64,000 nt of DNA. It comes from Streptomyces sp. LaPpAH-108. GTDB taxonomy: Bacteria; Actinomycetota; Actinomycetes; Streptomycetales; Streptomycetaceae. The DNA lies in the NCBI RefSeq assembly GCF_000373625.1, contig NZ_KB891987.1, positions 434,001-498,000 on the forward strand, written 5' to 3'. Made by a program: the position numbers and the translations under genes. The notes beneath the pieces were generated by a model. That model was not told the origin of the DNA. It worked only from the letters and a program-made list of their open reading frames with translations, and did no database searches. Shown one piece after another: positions 50,375-60,600 of this stretch (position 1 is its first letter; the number at the start of each line of letters is the position of its first letter).

Positions 50375-50429
50375 GGGGCGGACTATGCGCGCTCGGTCAA
50401 AGGATCGTCAAACGGACGTCATGTCATAT

Positions 50430-51188
50430 TCAGCGGTCCGCGGCCCCCAGTCCGTCGATCATCAGGCCGATGGTGAAGTCGAAGCGGTCGTGGACGGTTC
50501 CGGCGGTCAACTCGGTGGCGTAGCGCTTGGTCTGGGGGAAGGTGTCGGGCAACGCGGCGAAGCGGCGCAGCAGTTCGTCGCGGCCGACCACCCAGCCGTC
50601 CTCATCCGGCTCCGCACCCGGTTCCGCGTCGCGGCCGAGTCGGCTGTTCGCCAGGGAGACTTCGAGGCTGTAGGCGCTGACGTAGAGCATCAGGGAGTCG
50701 ATGGCCCACGCGGCGGCCTGCGGTGCGATGCCCCCGGCGAGCAGGATGGCGAGCATGCCCTCGCCGACGCGCAGGGTGTCCAGGTGGGACGGGGCGGCGG
50801 CGAAGGCGGCCTGGGAGATGCCCGGGTAGCGCAGGTACTGGTCGCGCAGCCGGGTGCAGACGTCGGTGATCTGCCGCCGCCAGTGGGCCGGGTCCGGTTC
50901 GGGCAGCTCGATCTCGGCGCACAGGCGGCCGATCAGCAGCTCGTCCAGGTCCTCCTTGTTGACCACGTGGGCGTAGAGCGAGGACGGTCCCGTCTCCAGC
51001 GCGGTGGCCACGCGCCGCATCGTCAGGGCCGCGTAGCCCTCCCGCTCCACGATGCCGAATGCGGTGTCGATGATCGCGTCGACCGTGATCGGCTTCTTGC
51101 GCCCGCCGGACGGTCCGCGCCGCGTCGTGGAGGTGCCCGGGGCGGCGCCGTGCCGTGCTGCGCGCCGTTGCTGCGGAGTCGGTGACAT
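50430..51188 (-). CDS. TetR-family repressor of the divergent MFS pump
   Basis: The 252-residue protein has an N-terminal extension rich in Arg/Gly, then the TetR helix-turn-helix at ~35-80 (TVDAIIDTAFGIVEREGYAA then LTMRRVATALETGPSSLYAH). The C-terminal ligand domain, ~90-215, resembles the TetR_C_1 group (WAIDSLMLYVSAYSLEVSLA). The gene is divergent from the MFS exporter with 94 bp between the starts. Four GAAC-n3-GTTC sites fill that spacer, so the protein very likely represses the pump and is relieved by its substrate. Confidence 0.92.
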   Translation of the reverse strand: MSPTPQQRRAARHGAAPGTSTTRRGPSGGRKKPITVDAIIDTAFGIVEREGYAALTMRRVATALETGPSSLYAHVVNKEDLDELLIGRLCAEIELPEPDPAHWRRQITDVCTRLRDQYLRYPGISQAAFAAAPSHLDTLRVGEGMLAILLAGGIAPQAAAWAIDSLMLYVSAYSLEVSLANSRLGRDAEPGAEPDEDGWVVGRDELLRRFAALPDTFPQTKRYATELTAGTVHDRFDFTIGLMIDGLGAADR

Positions 51189-51210
51189 GGGGGGAGTCTA
51201 ACGAAGGGAC

Positions 51211-51282
51211 GAACAGTGTTCTGTGTCACTCTGAACGGCGTTCGTTTTACTACGAACGCTGTTCCAGCGTAGAACAGCGTTC
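51211..51282. promoter_or_regulatory. Cluster of four GAAC-n3-GTTC operators
   Basis: GAACAGTGTTC (51211-51221), GAACGGCGTTC (51233-51243), GAACGCTGTTC (51254-51264) and GAACAGCGTTC (51272-51282) lie at 22, 21 and 18 bp spacing, that is, on about the same helical face. The last one abuts the GTG start of the MFS gene. This is a strong candidate array for the TetR-family repressor. Confidence 0.8.
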
Positions 51283-52728
51283 GTGTCCATCAATCAGCGC
51301 GCCTCCGAAGCGCCTCCCACCCCCACGCTGCCCCTGCGCACCGCGTGGCTCGTTCTCGTCGTCGTGGTCCTGGCCGATGTCATGGATCTGATCGACTCCA
51401 GCGTCGCCAACCTCGCCGGACCCGCCATCCGCGCCGACCTCGGCGCCGGTCAGGTCACCGTCCAATGGGTGCTGAGCGCCTATACCGCCGCCTTCGCGCT
51501 CGGCCTCGTCACCTCGGGGCGGCTCGGGGACCTGCTCGGCAGGCGGCGGCTGTTCCTGCTCGGCATGACCGGCTTCACGCTGGCCTCGCTGGCCTGCGGT
51601 CTCGCGCCGGACGCGGTCTTCCTGATCGTCGCCCGCACGCTCCAGGGCCTGTTCGGATCGGTGATGATCCCGCAGGGCCTCGCCCTGGTGAAGGTGGTCT
51701 TCCCGCCCCAGCAGCTGCGCCGGGCGCTCGCCCCGGTCGGCCCGCTGATGGGGCTGACCATGGTGGGCGGGCCCATCCTGGCGGGCTGGCTGCTGCACCT
51801 GGACCTGTTCGGCAGCCAGTGGCGCTCGATCTTCCTGATCAACGTGCCGTTCGGCCTCGCCGCCCTCGCCCTCGGCCACCGCGTGCTGCCCCGCCACGGC
51901 GGCGAGGACCGCACCGCCCGGCTCGACCTCACCGGCGTCGGCCTGCTCACCGCCGCCTCCGCCCTGCTGATCGTCCCGCTCATCCAGGGCCGCGACCTCG
52001 GCTGGCCCGCCTGGACCTACGGCATGCTCGCGGGCTCGGTCGTCCTGCTCGCCCTGTTCGTCGTCTCCCAGCGGCGCACCGGCCACCCGGTCATCACGCC
52101 GTCCCTGTTCCGCAAGCGCGGCTTCGTCGTCGGGCTCGCGGTCGTGGCCGGGTTCTACGCCTCGCTCAGCGCGTTCGTCCTCGTCGTCAACCTGCTGCTC
52201 CAGCAGGGCCTGGGCTGGAGTCCGCTGCGCACCGGGCTCACGCTGATCCCCTGGGCGCTCGGCACCGCCGTCGCCGTGCTGCTCGCGGGCGCCGTGCTGG
52301 CCGAGAAGCTGGGCCGTGCGAGCCTGCGTCTCGGGCTGTCGATCGCGGTGGTGGGCCTGCTGTCCCTGTGGTGGACCGTCGCCCGTCAAGGTGCGGACGT
52401 CACGGTCTGGACGCTGGCGCCCGCGCTGCTGGTCACGGGCTTCGGCTCGGGGCTGGTGTTCGTCCCGCTGGTCGACTTCATCATCGGCGACGCCACCCCC
52501 GAGGAGGTCGGCACCGGCGCGGGCCTGCTCAACGCCGTCCAGCAGTTCGCGGGCGCGCTCGGTGTCGCCGCCCTCGGTACGGTGTTCTTCGCCCGGGTCG
52601 GCAGCGGGTCGGTGTCGTCCTACCTGGGCGCGGCCGAGCTGGTCTTCGGCATCGCCGCCGCGCTGAACGTCGTCACCCTGCTGCTGGTGGGGCTGCTGCC
52701 CCGGCACGCGCAGCGGGCGCACGGCTGA
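51283..52728 (+). CDS. DHA2-type MFS drug transporter (14 TM)
   Basis: GTG 51283 (VSINQRASEAPPTPTLPLRT) gives 481 residues with 14 predicted hydrophobic segments. The MFS loop motif G-x-L-x-D-x-x-G-R-R-x is GRLGDLLGRRRLF (~79-91). The antiporter-type segment is LQGLFGSVMIPQGLALVKVV (~126). The first helix holds VVLADVMDLIDSSVANLAGP. DHA2 pumps export hydrophobic or cationic drugs with proton antiport. Its promoter carries the TetR operator cluster. The overlapping reading frame in the third frame is a shadow. Confidence 0.92.
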   Translation: MSINQRASEAPPTPTLPLRTAWLVLVVVVLADVMDLIDSSVANLAGPAIRADLGAGQVTVQWVLSAYTAAFALGLVTSGRLGDLLGRRRLFLLGMTGFTLASLACGLAPDAVFLIVARTLQGLFGSVMIPQGLALVKVVFPPQQLRRALAPVGPLMGLTMVGGPILAGWLLHLDLFGSQWRSIFLINVPFGLAALALGHRVLPRHGGEDRTARLDLTGVGLLTAASALLIVPLIQGRDLGWPAWTYGMLAGSVVLLALFVVSQRRTGHPVITPSLFRKRGFVVGLAVVAGFYASLSAFVLVVNLLLQQGLGWSPLRTGLTLIPWALGTAVAVLLAGAVLAEKLGRASLRLGLSIAVVGLLSLWWTVARQGADVTVWTLAPALLVTGFGSGLVFVPLVDFIIGDATPEEVGTGAGLLNAVQQFAGALGVAALGTVFFARVGSGSVSSYLGAAELVFGIAAALNVVTLLLVGLLPRHAQRAHG

Positions 52729-52769
52729 GGGCGCGGGTATTTCCGCGCCGCGGAAAACGCGGGGCGCCT

Positions 52770-52915
52770 GAAATCACGCCCCGGAAAAAGGGGCCACGAA
52801 AGCCCCGGAAACCTCGCAAACCACGTAGGCCCCGGAAACCCCAACAAACCCCACACGCCCCGGAAAGCCCGGAAGCTCCGGAAACCCCCCGAGCCCCGGA
52901 ACCCCGGAAACCTCA
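52770..52915. repeat. CCCCGGAAA-type simple repeat tract
   Basis: CCCCGGAAA/CCCCGGAAAC units recur about eight times over 150 bp, interspersed with CACG and AACC. No gene starts inside. It ends at the 3' end of the small surface-protein gene. No regular spacer length was found, so it is not a CRISPR array. Confidence 0.6.
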
Positions 52916-53242
52916 GAAACCCAGCCGTTCCCGGCGTACCGAATACACCACGAATCCGGCGCCCACGGCGAGCAGCAGCGTGCCGGTGACGACGTACGGC
53001 GTGGTGTCGAAGCTTCCGGTGTCGGCGAGTTCGGTCTCCTCCGTCACCTCCCGCCCGGTGTCACCGGACACCGTGGCGGTCTGCTGGGTGATCCGCGTCG
53101 AGGAGTCGGCCACGGCCGACTGCTCCACCACGTCTCTCGGGAGGCCGTCCTGGGACGCGTTCGCGGACGGGACGAACCACAGAGCGCACAGCAGCGTGCC
53201 CGCGGCGGTGGCGGTCAGCAGCGGACGGCGAGCGGATGACAC
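52913..53242 (-). CDS. Small sortase-anchored surface protein (LAxTG)
   Basis: The 109-residue protein has a signal peptide (RRPLLTATAAGTLLCALWFV, cleavage after SANA ~29), a short Gln/Thr/Val-rich mature part and a C-terminal sorting signal. LADTG at 72-76 is followed by a hydrophobic helix VVTGTLLLAVGAGFVVYSV and RRER. LAxTG is the class E sortase motif used for chaplins and other Streptomyces wall proteins. The mature part is only ~45 residues, so it may be a spacer-type wall protein. It is divergent from the 53353 gene by 110 bp. Confidence 0.78.
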   Translation of the reverse strand: MSSARRPLLTATAAGTLLCALWFVPSANASQDGLPRDVVEQSAVADSSTRITQQTATVSGDTGREVTEETELADTGSFDTTPYVVTGTLLLAVGAGFVVYSVRRERLGF

Positions 53243-53352
53243 GGAATATCGATCCCCCTTGTGGCACTGGCGAATTGGCCGTGTGGAGCGATGTTAGTGA
53301 AAATCGCGGGTCACAGGAAAGTCACGACAGGTTTCGGCTCTAGGCTCACGGC

Positions 53353-53697
53353 ATGGACGCTGAAAAGACATCACGTTTTGTACGGCTTCAGGTGGAGCTG
53401 ATCCTGGAGGTGACCGACGAGGACGAACTGACGCAGGCCGCGGTGAACCGGCTGGCCGGCGACCCGGAGGTCACGGAGGCCGAGCGGGCGCACGCCGAGT
53501 CCGCTGTGACGGAAGACACCGAAGAGGCGCTGGCGTCGCTCGTCGATCCGTTCAGCCTGGTCAGCGGGGTACCCGGAGTGGAGCTCCAGCAGGCTTCCTG
53601 GTCGAGCGAGCAGATCGACTACGACCCGGATTCGCCGGAGTGGGACCTGGGCGAGGATGATAGGTCGGACGACGACGAGGAAGACGGCATCGGCTGA
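53353..53697 (+). CDS. Acidic hypothetical protein, 114 aa
   Basis: The protein begins MDAEKTSRFVRLQVELILEV and is highly acidic, ending in a Glu/Asp run (WDLGEDDRSDDDEEDGIG). No signal peptide, membrane helix or known domain is seen. The middle is helical (EVTEAERAHAESAVTEDTEE). It may be a small cytoplasmic protein of Streptomyces. It precedes the L,D-transpeptidase gene by 213 bp and is not clearly in its operon. Confidence 0.6.
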   Translation: MDAEKTSRFVRLQVELILEVTDEDELTQAAVNRLAGDPEVTEAERAHAESAVTEDTEEALASLVDPFSLVSGVPGVELQQASWSSEQIDYDPDSPEWDLGEDDRSDDDEEDGIG

Positions 53698-53910
53698 GCG
53701 TCCTGGGGCATCCGTGAACCCGGACGGCAACCACCGTCCGGGTTCTCTCGTCTGTACAGGAGAGCACGGCCGATCCCGCCCCCTTCGCAGGGGCGTGGCG
53801 TGTCCCACACCTCCCCGGAACGGGGAACGGGACGGCGTGGCCGTGACGTTGAAACCTTCCAGCGGGGACTCTCGGGGTTTTCGGATTCGGCAACGATGGA
53901 GAAGCGTGTG

Positions 53911-55158
53911 ATGACGGACAGTAAGCGGCGCAAGGGCCTCACGGTCGCGTCCGCACTGCTCGGCGGTGTGCTCGTACTGACGGGCTGTTCCGGTGGCGGT
54001 GACGCCAGCGCGGCGGACGGCGGCGACAACTCGGCGGCCAAGGCCGACGAGGCCGCGGCGGCGAAGTCGTCCGAGGCGCAGATCACGATCACGCCGAAGG
54101 ACGGCTCGAACAACGCCTCCATCAACAACTCGGCGGCTGTCAAGGTCGCCAAGGGCAAGCTCACCGATGTGCGCATGACCACGTCGGACGGTCACGACGT
54201 CGCGGGTGCCCTCTCCGCCGACAAGCTGAGCTGGAAGCCGAGCGCCCAGCTCGAGCGCTCGACCACCTACAAGGTCTCGGCCGAGGCGAAGGACTCCAAG
54301 GGCCGTGTCGCCCACGAGAACGCGTCCTTCACCACGGTCGCCCCGGCGAACAGCTTCATAGGCAACTTCACCCCGGACAACGGCAGCACCGTCGGGGTCG
54401 GCATGCCCGTGTCGATCAACTTCGACAAGGCGATCACCAACAAGTCCGCCGTGCAGAAGGGGATCACGGTCACCTCCAGCAGCGGTCAGGAGGTCGTCGG
54501 CCACTGGTTCAACGCCAACCGCATCGACTTCCGTCCGGAGACGTACTGGAAGGAGAACTCCACCGTCACGCTGAAGCTGGCGCTCGACGGTGTCGAGGGC
54601 GCCAACGGCGTCTACGGCGTCCAGCAGAAGACGGTCACCTTCCACATCGGCCGCAACCAGGTCTCCTACATCGACGCGGCGACCAAGCAGATGAAGGTCA
54701 CGCACGACGGCAAGGTGATCAAGCAGATCCCGATCTCCGCCGGTTCGCCCGAGAACAAGACCTACGCCGGCATCATGGTCATGTCCGAGAAGTTCCAGCA
54801 GACCCGCATGAACGGCGCGACGGTCGGCTTCACGGACGACGACGGCAAGGGCGAGTACGACATCAAGGACGTGCCGCACGCCATCCGTCTCACCAGCTCC
54901 GGCACCTTCCTGCACGGCAACTACTGGGGCGCGAAGTCCATCTTCGGCAGCGTGAACACCAGCCACGGCTGCGTCGGCCTGTCCGACACCAAGGGCGCGG
55001 GCGACCCGAACACCCCGGCCGCCTGGATGTTCGACCACTCCCTCGTCGGTGACGTCGTGGTCCTGAAGAACACCGGCGACAAGACGGTGGCCCCGGACAA
55101 CGGCCTCAACGGCTGGAACATGGACTGGGCCCAGTGGAAGGCCGGTTCGGCGGTCTGA
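53911..55158 (+). CDS. Lipoprotein L,D-transpeptidase with Ig-like domains
   Basis: ATG 53911 (MTDSKRRKGLTVASALLGGV) follows GGAGAAG at 53898-53904; upstream codons to 53800 are not coding. A lipobox LTGC ends the signal (~Cys24). An Ala/Asp linker is followed by two Ig-like beta-domains (residues ~60-255) and a YkuD catalytic domain at ~265-400, with catalytic Cys354 in SHGCVGLSD and the His two residues before it. It forms 3-3 cross-links in peptidoglycan, as the actinobacterial Ldt family does. The length of 415 residues is usual. A strong hairpin follows. Confidence 0.92.
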   Translation: MTDSKRRKGLTVASALLGGVLVLTGCSGGGDASAADGGDNSAAKADEAAAAKSSEAQITITPKDGSNNASINNSAAVKVAKGKLTDVRMTTSDGHDVAGALSADKLSWKPSAQLERSTTYKVSAEAKDSKGRVAHENASFTTVAPANSFIGNFTPDNGSTVGVGMPVSINFDKAITNKSAVQKGITVTSSSGQEVVGHWFNANRIDFRPETYWKENSTVTLKLALDGVEGANGVYGVQQKTVTFHIGRNQVSYIDAATKQMKVTHDGKVIKQIPISAGSPENKTYAGIMVMSEKFQQTRMNGATVGFTDDDGKGEYDIKDVPHAIRLTSSGTFLHGNYWGAKSIFGSVNTSHGCVGLSDTKGAGDPNTPAAWMFDHSLVGDVVVLKNTGDKTVAPDNGLNGWNMDWAQWKAGSAV

Positions 55159-55188
55159 CCCCACCGCCACCCGGCCCCCCCGAGCGCA

Positions 55189-55219
55189 CCGGTGCCGCCC
55201 TCCACGAGGGCGGCACCGG
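55189..55219. terminator. Perfect 14-bp stem hairpin after the L,D-transpeptidase gene
   Basis: CCGGTGCCGCCCTC (55189-55202) and its complement (55206-55219) enclose a CAC loop and are followed by CGTTT. The loop and stem fit an efficient terminator. Confidence 0.85.
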
Positions 55220-55294
55220 CGTTTCCCGGCGCTTCTCATCCCGCTCTTATGACGGCCTCAGCAAGCCATCAGGCAACCTTCCTACCGTGCCGCC

Positions 55295-56749
55295 ATGTTC
55301 TTCACCTACCTGAGGCGCGAACTGCGCCGCCGTAGAAAGGCGGCCCTCGTCGTCGCCTCCGGTCTCGCCCTGGGCATAGCCCTGGTCATCGTGGTCAACT
55401 CCGTCTCCAGCGGCATGAGCAGCGCCCAGGACAAGGTGCTCCAGTCGCTCTACGGCCTGGGCACGGACATGACCGTCACCAAGGCGACGACGCCGGACTC
55501 CAGCGGCTCGGGGCGCCCCCGCTTCAAGTTCGACGCGCGCGGCAGCGACGACTCCAAGCAGAGCAGCGACCGCGTCATGGTCCAGGGCTTCACCACCCTC
55601 TCCTCCTCGACCGTCTCCAAGGTCGCGGCGCAGCAGGGGGTTTCGGCGGCCACCGGCGGCCTCAGCCTCACCGTGTTCAAGGTGAACGGGCAGTTCACCC
55701 GGGGCCAGTTCCAGCAGGACGGCGGCTCCGGCGGCGGCCGTTCGCGCGGCTACGGCCAGCCGCAGGGCGAAGTCCGGGGCGGCGGCGCCGACTTCGACAT
55801 CAACCAGTACACCGTCTTCGGCACCGACGTCACCCGCACCGCGCTCGGCCCGCTGTCCTCCTCCAAGCTGACCAGCGGCCGTACGTTCAAGGCGTCCGAG
55901 ACCGACGCCAAGGTGGCCGTCGTCGACTCCGCCTACGCCAAGCAGAAGAAGTACAAGACCGGTTCGACCGTCACGGTCAAGGGCACCAAGTTCACGGTGA
56001 TCGGCATCGCCACCGCCGACAGCGGCGACGCGGCGGCCAACCTCTACATCCCGCTCAAGCGCGCCCAGACCCTCGCGGACGAGAAGAACAAGGTCACCAC
56101 GGTCTACGTCCGGGCGACCGACTCCCAGCAGATCTCCGCCGTCAAGAGCGCCATCCAGAAGAACGTCTCCGGTACGACGGTCACCACCTCCGCCGACCTC
56201 GCCAAGACGGTCTCCGGCTCGCTGTCCACCGCGTCCTCGCTCGCGACCAAGGTGGGCCGCTGGCTCTCCATCGCCGTGCTGATCGCCGCGTTCCTGGTCG
56301 CCGGGCTGCTCACCTCGGCCGCCGTCTCCCGCCGGGTGCGCGAGTTCGGCACGCTGAAGGCGCTCGGCTGGAAGTCGGGCCGGGTGGTGCGCCAGGTGGC
56401 CGGTGAGGCCATGGTCAACGGCCTGGTCGGCGGCGCCCTCGGCATCGCGCTCGGCCTGGCCGGTGCCTACGCGGTCACCGCGATCAGCCCCACCCTCCAG
56501 GCGCAGCTCGGCAGCACGGGCGGCTTCGGTGGCGGTGGCGGCGGCGGGTTCGGCGGCGGCGGTGGCTTCGGGGACCGCGGCCGGCAGGCGGCGAAGACCC
56601 TGGAGGTCGCCCTCACCGCCCCGGTCAGCGTCACCACGATCGCGCTCGCGGTGGGCCTCGCGGTGGCCGGCGGTCTGGTCGCCGGTGCCTTCGGCGGCTG
56701 GCGCGCCTCGCGGCTGCGCCCGGCGGACGCCCTGCGGCGCGTGGAGTAG
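55295..56749 (+). CDS. ABC transporter permease (FtsX/MacB type)
   Basis: The 484-residue protein has a basic N-terminus, TM1 (ALVVASGLALGIALVIVVNS, ~17-36), a large extracellular MacB-like domain (~45-320), and three further TMs (SIAVLIAAFLVAGLLTSAAV, ~323; GLVGGALGIALGLAGAYAVT, ~377; VTTIALAVGLAVAGGLVAGA, ~448). The FtsX family motif VREFGTLKALGWKSGRVVRQ lies at ~346-365. A Gly-rich insert GGFGGGGGGGFGGGGGFGDR (~408-428) sits between the last two helices. It partners with the ATPase gene 46 bp downstream. Confidence 0.9.
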   Translation: MFFTYLRRELRRRRKAALVVASGLALGIALVIVVNSVSSGMSSAQDKVLQSLYGLGTDMTVTKATTPDSSGSGRPRFKFDARGSDDSKQSSDRVMVQGFTTLSSSTVSKVAAQQGVSAATGGLSLTVFKVNGQFTRGQFQQDGGSGGGRSRGYGQPQGEVRGGGADFDINQYTVFGTDVTRTALGPLSSSKLTSGRTFKASETDAKVAVVDSAYAKQKKYKTGSTVTVKGTKFTVIGIATADSGDAAANLYIPLKRAQTLADEKNKVTTVYVRATDSQQISAVKSAIQKNVSGTTVTTSADLAKTVSGSLSTASSLATKVGRWLSIAVLIAAFLVAGLLTSAAVSRRVREFGTLKALGWKSGRVVRQVAGEAMVNGLVGGALGIALGLAGAYAVTAISPTLQAQLGSTGGFGGGGGGGFGGGGGFGDRGRQAAKTLEVALTAPVSVTTIALAVGLAVAGGLVAGAFGGWRASRLRPADALRRVE

Positions 56750-56794
56750 CCGCCGCGTGCCCCGGCCCACCCCGAACCCCTCCCAGGAGCCCCC

Positions 56795-57478
<684 letters not shown>

Positions 57479-57508
57479 GCGGCGGTGTCGCGGAGCTTCT
57501 GATTCCCT

Positions 57509-57524
57509 GTCACACGCGTGTCAC
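57509..57524. promoter_or_regulatory. GTCAC-n6-GTCAC direct repeat matching the AfsQ1 box form
   Basis: GTCAC (57509-57513) and GTCAC (57520-57524) are separated by ACGCGT. The spacing and half-sites fit GTnAC-n6-GTnAC. It lies 152 bp upstream of the TTG start of the subtilase gene and may place that gene under AfsQ1 control, or simply mark a different regulator. Confidence 0.45.
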
Positions 57525-57564
57525 AGAGGGCCGCTCGGCCCCCTGAGCCCTCTTGAGCCCCCTG

Positions 57565-57599
57565 ACCACCCCCGGCATACTCCATGATCCGGGGGTGGT
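57565..57599. promoter_or_regulatory. 11-bp perfect inverted repeat upstream of the subtilase gene
   Basis: ACCACCCCCGG (57565-57575) and CCGGGGGTGGT (57589-57599) flank CATACTCCATGAT, which itself could hold a -10 region. It could be an operator covering the promoter or a hairpin ending the ABC operon. Confidence 0.5.
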
Positions 57600-57675
57600 G
57601 GAGCATACGTGCGAACAATCCCCCGGGCGGATGAATCACAGATGCGTCCGTCACTTCATCTCCAGGGGGAGAGTC

Positions 57676-60600
57676 TTGCGCAGACAAGTGAAGAACGCGG
57701 CGGCGGCCACGGTGGCCACCGCCGCGGCCGTCGCCCTCGCAGCGGGAATGACCAGCCCCGCGTCGGCGAACCCCGTGCGGCCCGCGTCGTCGGCCGCACA
57801 GAACACGCCCGGCACCGCATCCGGCACCGGGCGCCACCACGTCACCCTGATCACCGGCGACCGCGTCGTCCTCGACGCCAAGGGCCGCGTCGTCGGGCTC
57901 GACCGGGCCAAGGGCCGCGCGCACATACCCGTCCAGGTCCGCAGGTCCGGCACGCACACGCTGGTCGTCCCGGCCGACGCGGCCCGGCTGCTGGCCTCCG
58001 GCACGCTCGACCAGCGGCTGTTCGACGTCACCGAGCTGAACAAGCCCGCCACCCGCGCGGCCCAGCGCGACGGCCTCAAGGTCATCGTCGGCTACCGGGG
58101 CGCCGCGGGCACCGCGCGCGGCGACGTCCGTGACGCGGGCACCCTGCGCCGCAGCCTCGGCGCCCTCGACGCCGACGCCGTACGCACCCCGGCGGGGGAC
58201 ACCGCCGCCCTGTGGCACGCGGTCACCGACGGGGACCGGGCCGCCTCCGGCATCGCCCACGTCTGGCTGGACGGCGTCCGCAAGGCCGCCCTCGACAAGT
58301 CCGTGCCGCAGATCGGCGCCCCCACCGCGTGGGCCGCCGGATACACCGGCAAGGGCGTCAAGGTCGCCGTGCTCGACACCGGCGTGGACGCGAGCCACCC
58401 GGACCTGAAGAACCAGGTGATCGCGGCCAAGAACTTCTCCGACGCCGCCACCGCCACCGACCACTTCGGCCACGGCACCCACGTCGCCTCCATCGTCGCG
58501 GGCACCGGCGCCAAGTCGGGCGGCACGTACAAGGGCGTCGCGCCCGACGCCCGGCTCCTGAACGGCAAGGTGCTCGACGACGACGGCTTCGGCGACGACT
58601 CCGGCATCCTCGCGGGCATGGAGTGGGCCGCCAAGCAGGGCGCCGACGTCGTCAACCTGAGCCTCGGCGGCGAGGACAGCCCCGGCATCGACCCGCTCGA
58701 GGCCGAGGTGAACAAGCTCTCCAAGGAGAAGGGCATCCTGTTCGCCATCGCGGCGGGCAACGAGGGCCCCCACTCCGTCGGTTCGCCCGGCAGCGCGGAC
58801 GCCGCGCTCACCGTCGGCGCCGTGGACGGCAAGGACAAGCTGGCGGACTTCTCCTCCACCGGCCCCCGCAACGGCGACGGCGCCATCAAGCCCGACCTCA
58901 CCGCGCCGGGCGTCGACATCACCGCCGCCGCAGCCAAGGGCAGCGTCATCGACGACGAGGTCGGCGAGAACCCGCCGGGCTACCTGACCATCTCCGGCAC
59001 CTCCATGGCCACCCCGCACGTCGCGGGCGCCGCCGCGATCCTCAAGCAGGAGCACCCCGACTGGGGCTACACCGAGCTGAAGGGCGCGCTCACCGGCTCC
59101 ACCAAGGGCGGCGACTACACGCCGTTCGAGCAGGGTTCGGGCCGCGTCCAGGTCGACAAGGCCATCGGGCAGTCCGTCATCGCCGACCCGGTCTCGGTCA
59201 GCTTCCCCGAGCAGCAGTGGCCGCACACCGACGACAAGCCGGTGACCCGGGAGCTGACCTACCGCAACCTCGGCGACCAGGACATCACGCTCGATCTCGC
59301 CACCACCGCCACCGGTCCCACCGGCAAGGCGGCCCCGGCCGGGTTCTTCACGCTCGCCGCCGACCACGTCACCGTCCCCGCGCACGGCAAGGCCGCCGTC
59401 GGCCTCACCGTCGACACCCGCCTCGGCGGCACCGCCGACGGCGCCTACTCCGCGTACGTCACGGCGACGGGCGGCGGCCAGAGCGTCCGCACCGCCGCCG
59501 CCGTCCAGCGCGAGGTCGAGTCGTACGACGTGACGCTGAAGTTCCTCGGCCGCGACGGCAAGGCGACGCCGGACTACGACGTGTCCCTCAACGCCCTCTC
59601 CGGGGCGGCCCAGGGCAGCATGATGATGCCGTACGACGCCTCCGGCACCACGAAGGTGCGGCTGCCCAAGGGCGCGTACGTGCTGGACAGTTCGATCGGC
59701 GCCGCCAAGGGCATGGACTGGATCGCCCAGCCGGACCTGACCGTCACCAAGAACACGACGATCACCGTCGACGCGCGCACCGCCCGGCCGGTGGACATCA
59801 CCGTGCCCGCCAAGGGCGCCAAGGAGGCGGGCGGCTACAGCGAGTACGACATGTCGCTCGGTGAGTACGGCTTCGGCGCCGGCTGGTTCGTCGACAGCTT
59901 CAAGGGCCTGCGCGTCGCCCACCTCGGCCCGAAGGCCCCGGCCGGCACGCTGACCCAGCAGTGGAGCGGCAGCTGGACCAAGGGCAAGACGGAGGAGTAC
60001 GACACCACCACCGGCGGGCCCGTCTCCCGCCTCGCCACCGGCTACACCAAGCACTACAAGGCGAGCGAACTGACCACCGTCAAGGCCGGGCTGGGCGCGA
60101 GCGCCGCGCACAAGACCGGCGCCGTGAGCGCGGTGGGCTGGCTGCCGGACGTCTCCGGCGCCTCCTCCATCGCCGTCACGCAGAAGCTGCCCGGCACCCG
60201 CACCCTGCACCTGTCCGCCACCGGCGGGGTGAAGTGGGAGCTGGACTTCGAGCAGTACGGCGGCAAGGACGAGGACGGCTTCCCGGTCACCGAGGCGGGC
60301 TACGTCAACGACCCGCGCGGCTACAAGGCGGGCAAGACCTACAACGTGAAGCTCAACACCGCCGTCTTCGCCCCGCGCGTCACCGACGTCTCCGGCGTCT
60401 TCCGCGAGGGCAACACCCTCTACGGCCGTCTCGCCCTCTTCGCGGACGGCGCGGGCGACCTCGGCGGCTCGGCGATCAGCGGGGCGCGGACGACCCTGTA
60501 CCGCAACGGCAGCAAGGTCGGCTCCAACGACGACCCGCTCTACGGCGACGGGCTCTTCACGGTCCCCTCCGGCGACGCCGCCTACCTGCTGACCACCTCG

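Noticed and set aside
52770..52915. CCCCGGAAA tract as a CRISPR-like array
   Set aside because: The repeats are 8-10 bp, irregularly spaced and without spacers of constant length.
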